Source: Gammaproteobacteria bacterium (GTDB taxonomy: Bacteria > Pseudomonadota > Gammaproteobacteria > Pseudomonadales > UBA5518). From it: a stretch of DNA of 64,000 bases. The notes under the pieces were generated by a model. The model did not search any database and was not told the DNA's origin. It worked only from the letters and a program-made list of their open reading frames with translations. The stretch is from positions 372,001-436,000 of the forward strand of contig JADKDK010000007.1 of the NCBI GenBank assembly GCA_016718385.1. The letters are read 5' to 3'. The stretch's first letter is position 1; the number at the start of each line of letters is the position of its first letter. Shown here one piece after another: positions 42,858 to 50,230 of the stretch. The position numbers and the translations under genes were made by a program.

Positions 42858-43604
42858 ATGGAGATCGACTGGACCACCTTCGTCCTGGAGGTCATCAATT
42901 TCCTGGTCCTGGTCTGGATACTGCGGCGCTATCTCTACCGGCCGGTGCTGAACACCCTGGCGGCGCGCAAGGCCGGCATCGAGCGCGTGCTCGCCGAGGC
43001 GAAGGAGGCCGAGGAGCGCGCCAGCGCGCTGAAGGACCAGTTCGAGGGTCGCCTGGCCGACTGGGAGGAGGAAAAGGCCGCCGCGCGCGCGAGCCTGGAA
43101 ACCGCGCTGGCGCTGGAGCGCGAGCGGCAGATGGAGGCGCTCGCGGAAGCCCTTGCCGCCGAGCGCGAGCGCACCGCCGCCCAGGAGGCGCACCGCCAGG
43201 AAGCGCTGCGGCGCGAACTGGCGGCCGCGGCCGGCGCCCAGGCGCGGCGCTTCGCGCGCGCACTGCTCGGCCGCGTCGCCGGGCGCGAGACGGAGGCACG
43301 CCTGGTCGAGCTCTTCGTCGAGGAGCTGGGCGCGTTGCCCGAGGAGCGTCTCGACGCACTGCGTGCGGGGCAGAACGGCCATGCCCGAGGCGTCTTCGCC
43401 ACCGCCTTTCCGCTGCCGCAGGCGCTGCGCGCACGGCTGGCCGCTGCCGTCGAGGCGCGGCTCGGCATGCACGGGGAATTCGACTTCGTCGAGGACAGCG
43501 CCCTGCTGGCCGGGGTGCGCCTGTCGCTCGGTGCCTGGCAGCTGGACTTCAGCGTGGCCGGCGAGCTGGGCGCTTTCGCGGAGAGTGGCAGCCTTGGCGG
43601 CTGA
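42858..43604 (+). CDS. atpF: N-type ATPase b subunit with delta-like C-terminal extension
   Basis: A 248-residue protein. Residues 1-30 anchor the stator (DWTTFVLEVINFLVLVWIL). Residues 35-135 form a long charged helix. Residues 140-248 continue into a region resembling the C-terminal part of delta, with the strand motif ALLAGVRLSLGAWQLDFSVAGEL. No separate delta (atpH) gene is in the operon, so this protein probably supplies the stator connection on its own, as described for N-ATPases. The atpA start lies inside its last codons. Confidence 0.87.
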   Translation: MEIDWTTFVLEVINFLVLVWILRRYLYRPVLNTLAARKAGIERVLAEAKEAEERASALKDQFEGRLADWEEEKAAARASLETALALERERQMEALAEALAAERERTAAQEAHRQEALRRELAAAAGAQARRFARALLGRVAGRETEARLVELFVEELGALPEERLDALRAGQNGHARGVFATAFPLPQALRARLAAAVEARLGMHGEFDFVEDSALLAGVRLSLGAWQLDFSVAGELGAFAESGSLGG

Positions 43605-45087
43605 GCGCGCGCCACCGGCCGCCGGCGCACAGCGCCGCGCGACGCCCGGGGCTTACCGCCCGCAGCTGCGCGTCAGCGAGATGGGCCGGGTCGTGGCGAT
43701 CGGCGACGGCATCGTCTGGGTCGAGGGGCTGCCCTCGGCGGCCATGGACGAGATCCTGCGCTTTGGCGACGGCAGCGAGGCGCTGGTGTTCCATCTGGGC
43801 AGCCGGCGCATCGGTGCCATCCTGCTCAGCCAGAAGGACGGGCTCGTTGCCGGCGCCTCGGCCCACCTGACGGGCCGGCGCCTGGACATCGGCGTCGGCG
43901 ACGACTTCCTGGGCCGGGTGGTGGACCCGCTGGGCCGCCCGCTCGATGGCCGGCCCGCGCCGCTACCGCACCGCCGGCGCGCCCTGGAGACGGCATCGCC
44001 GCCGATCATCGCGCGTGATTTCGTCGTCCGCCCGCTGCTGACCGGCAACCGGATGGTCGATACGATGATCCCGATCGGGCGCGGACAGCGCCAGCTGATC
44101 ATCGGCGACGCCGGCACCGGCAAGAGCTCGCTCGCGCTCGATGCCGTCATCGCGCAGAAGGGCGGCGACGTGCTCTGCGTCTACGTGCTGATCAGCCAGA
44201 AGCGCTCGGCGGTGGTCGCGACCGTCGAAACCCTGCGCCGCGCCGGCGTGCTGGACATCAGCTGCGTGGTGGTCGCCGAGGCCACCACCACGCCGGGCCT
44301 GAAGTTCCTGGCGCCCTTCGCGGGCTGCACGCTGGCCGAGGAATGGATGTGGGGCGGACGCGACGTGCTGGTGGTCTACGACGACCTCACCACGCACGCC
44401 CGCGCCTACCGCGAACTGTCGCTGCTGCTGCGCCGCCCGCCCGGGCGCGAGGCCTATCCCGGCGATGTCTTCTACCTGCATTCGCGGCTGCTGGAGCGCT
44501 CCACCTGCCTCGCGGCGCACTACGGTGGCGGCAGCATGACCGCGCTGCCGATCGTGGAAACCGAACAGGGCGAGATCGCCGCCTACATCCCCACCAACCT
44601 GATCTCGATCACCGACGGTCAGGTCTACCTCGATCCGGCGCTCTTTTCGCGCGGCGTGCTGCCGGCGATCGACATCACGCGCTCCGTGTCGCGCATCGGC
44701 GGCAAGGCGCAGCTGCCGGCGATCAAGGCCGAGGCGGGCCGCATGAAGCTGGATTTCCTCCAGTTCCTCGAACTCGAGGTGTTCACGCGTTTCGGCTCGC
44801 GCCTGGAGGCGGGCGTCGAAGCCAAGATCCGTCGCGGCCGGCTGCTGCGCGAGCTGCTCAAGCAGGAACGCCTGGCGCCGCTCGGTCCCGAGCAGCAACT
44901 GGCGTGGCTGGTGGCCTACAACGAGGGCTTCTTCGATGCGTGCGCGGGTCCGCAGGTGCAGCGCCGCCTGGCGTGGCTGCTCGCGCGCGCGGCCAGCGCG
45001 GGGCCGGGGCTCAGCGCCGGGCGCGAGGCGTGGTGCGCGTGCATCGAGGCGTGGGGCGCGGAGGCGGGCGATGAGCCGCCGGCGTGA
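43585..45087 (+). CDS. atpA: N-type ATPase alpha subunit (GTG start)
   Basis: The 500-residue alpha subunit has the N-terminal beta-barrel with GRVVAIGDGIVWVEGLPSA, the P-loop GDAGTGKSSLALDAV, where most F-type alpha chains read GDRQTGKT, VYVLISQKRSAVVATVETL, VYDDLTTHARAYRELSLLLRRPPGREAYPGDVF, and the arginine-finger region FSRGVLPAIDITRSVSRIGG. The GTG start is inferred from position: it lies 20 bases inside the atpF end; a TTG nine bases later is possible. The stop overlaps atpG by 17 bases. Confidence 0.93.
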   Translation: MAALAAERAPPAAGAQRRATPGAYRPQLRVSEMGRVVAIGDGIVWVEGLPSAAMDEILRFGDGSEALVFHLGSRRIGAILLSQKDGLVAGASAHLTGRRLDIGVGDDFLGRVVDPLGRPLDGRPAPLPHRRRALETASPPIIARDFVVRPLLTGNRMVDTMIPIGRGQRQLIIGDAGTGKSSLALDAVIAQKGGDVLCVYVLISQKRSAVVATVETLRRAGVLDISCVVVAEATTTPGLKFLAPFAGCTLAEEWMWGGRDVLVVYDDLTTHARAYRELSLLLRRPPGREAYPGDVFYLHSRLLERSTCLAAHYGGGSMTALPIVETEQGEIAAYIPTNLISITDGQVYLDPALFSRGVLPAIDITRSVSRIGGKAQLPAIKAEAGRMKLDFLQFLELEVFTRFGSRLEAGVEAKIRRGRLLRELLKQERLAPLGPEQQLAWLVAYNEGFFDACAGPQVQRRLAWLLARAASAGPGLSAGREAWCACIEAWGAEAGDEPPA

Positions 45088-45928
45088 GCTCGCCAGGCGC
45101 ATGGAGGCGTTGGCGGACATCGCCGGCATCATGTCCGCGATGAAGGGCCTGGCGCTGATGGAGACGCGCATCCTGCAGGAGTTCCTCGGCAGCCAGCGCC
45201 GCATGGTGGCGGGCATCGAGGCGGCGGCCGGGGACTTCCTGGCCTGGCACGCCGGGGCGGGCGGCGCGCCGGCGGCGCCCGGCGGCGGGTTGTGCGTGCT
45301 GGTGGGCTCGGAGCAGGGCTTTTGCGGGGACTTCAACGAGGCGTTGCTGAGCGCCTCGGAGCGCTTGCTGGGCTCCCGGTCGGCGCCACCGCGCCGGGTC
45401 GTGGTGGGGCAGCGGCTGGCCGGGCGTTGCGCCGAGCGCGAGGACGTCGACCTGACGCTGCCCGGCGCGATCGTGGCGGACGAAGTGCCCGCGGTGCTGC
45501 TGCGCCTCACCCGCGAGCTCGCCACCCTGCTCGCGCGCGCCGCGCCGGGTGCCAGCAGCCTGTCGGTGGCGTACCACTGCGATGCCACGCGCGAGGTCCG
45601 CCTGCGTCGGCTGCTGCCGCTGGGCGAACCGCCGGCCCCCCCGCACCGCCACAGCCACGCCGCGCAACTGACGCTCGCACCGGCGCATTTCCTGAGCGGG
45701 CTGACGCGCCACTACCTGCACGCGGTGCTCAACGAGGTGCTCTTCAGCTCGCTGATGGCCGAGAACCGCCAGCGCCAGGCGCACATGGACCGCGCGCTGC
45801 AGCGCCTGGAGGAGGAAACAGGGAAGCTGCGGCTCGACTGCAACCGGCGGCGCCAGGAGGAGATCACCGAGGAGATCGAGGTGATCCTGCTGTCGGCGGA
45901 AATGATGGGCCTGGCCGGGCAGCAGTAA
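45071..45928 (+). CDS. atpG: N-type ATPase gamma subunit
   Basis: The 285-residue central shaft subunit has an N-terminal helix RELARRMEALADIAGIMSAMKGLALMET and a C-terminal helix ENRQRQAHMDRALQRLEEETGKLRLDCNRRRQEEITEEIEVIL, the two parts of the rotor coiled-coil. The middle domain contains LCVLVGSEQGFCGDFNEALL. The gene closes the operon; the BKACE gene approaches on the other strand with a 183-base gap, in which I see no clear terminator. Confidence 0.91.
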   Translation: MSRRRELARRMEALADIAGIMSAMKGLALMETRILQEFLGSQRRMVAGIEAAAGDFLAWHAGAGGAPAAPGGGLCVLVGSEQGFCGDFNEALLSASERLLGSRSAPPRRVVVGQRLAGRCAEREDVDLTLPGAIVADEVPAVLLRLTRELATLLARAAPGASSLSVAYHCDATREVRLRRLLPLGEPPAPPHRHSHAAQLTLAPAHFLSGLTRHYLHAVLNEVLFSSLMAENRQRQAHMDRALQRLEEETGKLRLDCNRRRQEEITEEIEVILLSAEMMGLAGQQ

Positions 45929-46111
45929 CAGCGGCCGCGTTGCCGCCCACTGGTTCGGCCGGCAGTGGCCGATGAACTTCCTGGCGGGATCCACGATCTC
46001 GAGGGACGGCCCGGTCCGCTGCTGGAACCGGTGCGGCGCATGAAACGGGATTTCCGCGCCGGGACGAGGTGCTGCGATTTGCCGCGGACCGGATGATCCG
46101 CCGCCCGCGTG

Positions 46112-47017
46112 TCAGGGCAGGCCGAGGATGCGCGCCGCCTCGGCAGGCTCTGCCACCGGGCGTCCCACGGCGCGGCACAGCGCCACGGCGCGTTGCGTGA
46201 GCTCGAGGTTGCCGGGCTGCCCGGCGCCCAGGTGGTCCTCCAGCCCGGTGTGCAGGTGGCCGCCGCGCTCCAGCGCGAGGCGCGCCAGCGGTGTCGCGAA
46301 CAGGTCGCCGCCCATCACCGCCACCGACCATGGCAGCGGGCAGGCGGCGAGCTCCATCATCTCCAGGTAGGCATCGAGCGCCTTCGCGGTCGGCGGCAGG
46401 CCGAAGCTCACGCCGCTGCCCCCGCCGAAATAACCCGCCTCGCCGCCGAAGTAGAACTTGACCATGCTGCCGCGCGGGATGCGCCCGAGGCGCCAGTAGG
46501 TGAGCGCGTTGCGCAGGAAACCCGGCTCGTAGATCGCGATGCTGAGCCCCAGTCCGAGGCGCGCACCCTGCTCCAGCGCTGCCTCCATGTCGGCGATGGT
46601 GTTCACGTAGGCAAAGCTGTGCGGGCTCGGCGAACCGTCGGCCTCGGCCCAGCCGAGCAATGTGCAGCCGGGATCGAGCAGCCCGATGCGGATCGCGCCG
46701 GCCGCGGCGAGGATCTCGATGTGGCGCAGGCGTTCGGCCATCGTGGCGCCGCCGCCGATCGTCGGGTAGAGCAGCGCGTCGGGCCGCTGCGCCAGCACCG
46801 CGCGGTAGCTCGCCAGGTAAGCCCCGGCGGCTTGCTCCGCGGGCAGGTTGAAATCGCTGAGCGGCGCGTGACTGTGCACGATCGCCGCGCCGGCGCGCAG
46901 GCAGTCGAGTGCATCCGCGGCGATGGCCTCCACGGTGACCGGCACGTGTGGATTGCGCGCGGGCTGGGTCACGCCGTTGATTGCGAGCTCGATGATGACG
47001 GGGCTGTCGGGCGTCAT
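46112..47017 (-). CDS. BKACE (DUF849) beta-keto acid cleavage family enzyme
   Basis: A 301-residue DUF849 protein. This family (founding member Kce, 3-keto-5-aminohexanoate cleavage enzyme) uses zinc and acetyl-CoA to cleave beta-keto acids. Seen here: the HxH zinc pair at His48/His50 in AAIVHSHAPLSDFNL (classical members have HxHVRDP, so this sits in a divergent subgroup), GGGATMAERLRHIEILAA, and the glutamate/glycine segments VKFYFGGEAGYFGGGSGVSFGLPPTAKALDAYLE and HTGLEDHLGAGQPGN. The substrate is unknown. It ends the E1/E2 operon: the E2 stop overlaps its start by four bases. Confidence 0.87.
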   Translation of the reverse strand: MTPDSPVIIELAINGVTQPARNPHVPVTVEAIAADALDCLRAGAAIVHSHAPLSDFNLPAEQAAGAYLASYRAVLAQRPDALLYPTIGGGATMAERLRHIEILAAAGAIRIGLLDPGCTLLGWAEADGSPSPHSFAYVNTIADMEAALEQGARLGLGLSIAIYEPGFLRNALTYWRLGRIPRGSMVKFYFGGEAGYFGGGSGVSFGLPPTAKALDAYLEMMELAACPLPWSVAVMGGDLFATPLARLALERGGHLHTGLEDHLGAGQPGNLELTQRAVALCRAVGRPVAEPAEAARILGLP

Positions 47018-48132
47018 GTGCAGGTCTCCTGTTCGAGGTGGGCGCGCACGGCCTCGAGGAAGCGCGCCGCCTCGCCGCCGGTCACGGCGCGGTGGTCGAA
47101 GCTGAGCGAGAGCGGCAGCACCGGTTCCACCGCGGGCAGGCCGTCGCGCGCGACGACGCCGGGCGCGATGCGCCCGGCGCCCAGTATCGCGACCTGCGGC
47201 GGTGCGACCACCATCTGCGCCGTCTCGCCGCCGATCGTGCCGAAGTTCGACAGCGTGATCGTGGCCTCGCGCAGCTGCGCCGGCGCGATACTGCGCGAGG
47301 CGAGCGCTTCGCGCAGCGCGTGCACCGTCGCGAGCAGCGCGGCGTCATCCAGGCGATCGGCCGCGGCGATCACCGGCACGAACAGGCCCTCGGCGGTGTC
47401 CACCGCGAGGCCGAGGTTCACGGTGTCGTGGCGCAGCACGGCCTCGCGCCCGGCATCGAACCAGCAGTTCAGCGCGGGCTCCACCGCGCAGGCGTGCAGC
47501 AGCGCGCGGATCAGGCGCAGCAGCGGGCGGTCCCGGCCGTGCCAGGCACGGATGCGGGCATGCAGCGTCACCGAGGCCGGCACCACGGCGCGATGCGCCG
47601 CGCTCATGCGCTCGGCCATCGCGCGCCGCGCGCCGTGCAGGCTTTCCCAGCCGACAGCGGCGGGAGTGCTCGCGACCTGGGCCGCGCGCTGCACGTCGGC
47701 CACGCTGATCACGCCATCGGGTCCGCTGCCGGTGATGCTCTCGAGCTCGCAGCGCAGCTCGTGCGCCAGGCGCCGCGCGGCCGGCGAGGCGCGCAGGTGC
47801 TGGATGGACCCGGCGGGTCGCGCCGGTGTCGCGGCCACCGGGGCCTGCGCGAGCGGTAGCTCGCCGACCACCGCGCCGGTGTCGGCATGCGCCGCCGCGA
47901 CGAATGTCACCAGCACCGCGCCGACCGCGATGCGCTCGCCTTGCGCCGCGCCCAGCGTGGCGATGTGTCCGCTGTGCGGTGCCGGGATCTCGACCACGGC
48001 CTTGTCGGTTTCCACCGAGACCAGCGGCTGGTCGGCGACCACGTGATCCCCGGGCGCCACGTGCCACTGCACGATCTCGGCATCACGCAGGCCCTCACCG
48101 AGATCGGGGAGTCGGAATTCGGTGTCGCTCAT
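47014..48132 (-). CDS. Dihydrolipoamide acyltransferase (E2) of a 2-oxo acid dehydrogenase
   Basis: The 372-residue E2 has one lipoyl domain (about 1-78, lipoyl Lys44 in ETDKAVVEIP), a peripheral subunit-binding domain (112-150, ASPAARRLAHELRCELESITGSGPDGVISVADV), and the acyltransferase domain (165-372). The catalytic loop reads SFDHRAVTGGEAARF (His347), with Thr in place of the usual Asp of DHRxxDG. Such THR-GG forms occur in other E2 homologues, so activity may be altered or of another type. Genes overlap by four bases on both sides. No E3 gene is close by. Confidence 0.85.
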   Translation of the reverse strand: MSDTEFRLPDLGEGLRDAEIVQWHVAPGDHVVADQPLVSVETDKAVVEIPAPHSGHIATLGAAQGERIAVGAVLVTFVAAAHADTGAVVGELPLAQAPVAATPARPAGSIQHLRASPAARRLAHELRCELESITGSGPDGVISVADVQRAAQVASTPAAVGWESLHGARRAMAERMSAAHRAVVPASVTLHARIRAWHGRDRPLLRLIRALLHACAVEPALNCWFDAGREAVLRHDTVNLGLAVDTAEGLFVPVIAAADRLDDAALLATVHALREALASRSIAPAQLREATITLSNFGTIGGETAQMVVAPPQVAILGAGRIAPGVVARDGLPAVEPVLPLSLSFDHRAVTGGEAARFLEAVRAHLEQETCT

Positions 48133-49109
48133 GGGTATCGCATGACCTCGTGCACGGCCTCCAGGATGCGCTCCCGCGAGGGCATGTAGTGCTGTTCGAG
48201 TTTCGCCAGCGGCATCACGGTGTCGTAGCCGGCGACGCGCAGCACCGGCGCCCGCAGCTCGAACAGGCAGCGCTCGGCCAGCCGCGCGGCGATCTCGGCG
48301 CCGAAGCCGCCGCTGAGCGGCGCTTCGTGCACGATCACCGCGCGACCGGTGCGCGCCACCGAGGCCGTGATGGTGTCCGCGTCCAGCGGCTTCAGCGTGG
48401 CGACGTCTATGACCTCGGCAGACACGCCCTGCGCGGCCAGCGCGTCGGCGGCGGCCAGGGTTTCCCCGAGCATCGCGCCCCAGCTGACCAGCGTGAGGTC
48501 GCTGCCCTCGCGCAACGTGAAGCAGGTGTCGAGCGCCAGCGCGACGCCGTCGTCGGCGACCTCCTCGCGCAGCGCGCGGTAGCTGCGCTTGGGCTCCAGG
48601 AACACCACCGGGTCGGGATCGCGGATGGCGGCGAGCAGCAGGCCGTAGGCGCGCGCGGGCGAGGACGGAATCACGACGCGCAGCCCAGGAATGTGCGCGA
48701 ACATCGCCTCGGGGCTCTCGGAGTGGTGCTCGGGCGCGTGGATGCCGCCGCCGAAGGGCGCGCGCAGCACCATCGGGCAGGACAGGCGTCCGCGCGTGCG
48801 GTTACGCAGGCGGCTGGCGTGGTTCGCCATCTGGTCGAGCGTGCTGTACATGAAGCCGTCGAACTGGATCTCGGCGACCGGCCTGAGCCCGTGGGCCGCC
48901 ATGCCGATGGCGATCCCCGCGATCGCGGCCTCGGCGACAGGCGTATCCAGCACGCGCTCGGCGCCGAAGCGTTCGACCAGGCCTTCGGTGGCGCGGAACA
49001 CGCCGCCGTCGCGGCCGACGTCCTCGCCGAACACGATCACCGCCGGGTCGTCCTGCATCGCGCGCGCCAGCGCGCGGTTCACCGCCTCGACCAGCGTGAG
49101 CTCAGCCAT
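48129..49109 (-). CDS. 2-oxo acid dehydrogenase E1 component, beta subunit
   Basis: The 326-residue protein matches the beta chain of two-subunit E1 enzymes (pyruvate, branched-chain or acetoin dehydrogenase): LTLVEAVNRALARAMQDDPAVIVFGEDVGRDGGVFRAT, FDTPVAEAAIAGIAIGMAAHGLRPVAEIQFDGFMY, RAPFGGGIHAPEHHSESPEAMFAHIPGLRVVIP, and GGFGAEIAARLAERC. The substrate is not readable from these motifs; the branched-chain or pyruvate type is likely. It overlaps the E1 alpha stop by eight bases and E2 by four. Confidence 0.9.
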   Translation of the reverse strand: MAELTLVEAVNRALARAMQDDPAVIVFGEDVGRDGGVFRATEGLVERFGAERVLDTPVAEAAIAGIAIGMAAHGLRPVAEIQFDGFMYSTLDQMANHASRLRNRTRGRLSCPMVLRAPFGGGIHAPEHHSESPEAMFAHIPGLRVVIPSSPARAYGLLLAAIRDPDPVVFLEPKRSYRALREEVADDGVALALDTCFTLREGSDLTLVSWGAMLGETLAAADALAAQGVSAEVIDVATLKPLDADTITASVARTGRAVIVHEAPLSGGFGAEIAARLAERCLFELRAPVLRVAGYDTVMPLAKLEQHYMPSRERILEAVHEVMRYP

Positions 49110-50186
49110 GCGCTCTGGTGCCGCCGTCGTGGCGCTGCAGCGTGGCGAGCTGCGGTTCCAGCGCCACCGGCAGGCGCGCGTGGAGATGATCGAACATCGC
49201 GCGTGGCGGCTGCGGCGCCGTGGCCAGCCAGGCCGCGGCGGCCTCCTCGACCACGCGGTTGCACTCGTGCTGCAAGGCTTCCTCTTCCTCTCGCGACCAG
49301 TTCCACGCCGCGCCCAGGTGAGTGCGCAGGCGCGCGATCGGATCCTCCTTCCAGTGCGCGCTCACTTCGGCGTCGTCGCGGTAGCGGCTGGCGTCGTCGG
49401 CCGTGGTGTGGTCGCGAGGCGGTACGACAGGCACTCGATGAGGTGCGCGCCGCCGCCGGCGCGCGCGCGTTGCAGCGCCGCCGCGACGGCGTGGCGCACC
49501 GCGATCACGTCGTTGCCATCGACCTGCTCGCCGCCGATGCCGGCGGCGATGGCCTTCTGCGCCAGCGTCGCGGCGGCGCTCTGCGCGGTGCGCGGCATCG
49601 AGATGGCCCACTGGTTGTTGTTGACCACGAACACCACCGGCGAGCGCCACGCGCCGGCGATGTTCATCGCCTCGTAGACATCGCCCTTGGAGGTGGCGCC
49701 GTCGCCGAACACGCAGACCACGGCGTTCGCCTCGCGGCGGTAGCGCATCGCGTGCGCCACGCCGACGGCGTGCGTCGCGTGCGCGCCCACCGTGATCGAG
49801 ACCGGAAAATCGCGCGCCTGCGCCGCGAAGCAGGAGCCGCGCTCGTCGCCGCCCCAGAACTGCAGTATCTCGCGCAGCGTGACGCCGCGCAGCCATTGGG
49901 CACCGTGCTCGCGAAACGAGGGCACCAGCACGTCGCCGGCCTGCATCGCATCCCCCGCGCCGACGGCCACCGCTTCCTGCCCGAGCGAGGAGGCGTAGGT
50001 GCCGAGGCGCCCGGTGCGCTGCAGCGCGACGGCGCGCGTGTCGAAGCTTCGCGTCAGCACCATGGCGCGATACAGCCGCAGCACGGCGTCGCGCTCGCGC
50101 GCGAAGGCGGGCAGTTCCTGTTCGACGTTGCCCTCGGGCGCGAGGAAGCGCGAAAAGGCCACCTCGAAACGGGCGCTGATGCTCAT
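49102..50186 (-). pseudogene. 2-oxo acid dehydrogenase E1 component, alpha subunit, split by one frameshift
   Basis: The two parts rejoin to 361 residues with TPP-binding GDGATSKGDVYEAMNIAGAWRSPVVFVVNNNQWAIS and VGAHATHAVGVAHAMRYRR. Part one is in register to LIECLSYRL (about 49418); then the sequence GDHTTADDASRYRDDAEVSAHW resumes one frame away and runs to the stop at 49102. One base is missing at about 49413-49418, in the string GTCGCGAGG read on the plus strand. The gene sits 44 bases after tamB and starts the operon. The shift is probably an assembly error, since E1 beta, E2 and BKACE downstream are intact. Confidence 0.85.
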
Positions 50187-50230
50187 GGTCCTGCGTGCTC
50201 CTTGTCGCCCCGCGCAGCGTGGCGCGCCTC

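Noticed and set aside
45929..46111. Possible small gene between atpG and the BKACE gene.
   Set aside because: No open frame with a ribosome-binding site; the stretch looks like plain convergent intergenic sequence.
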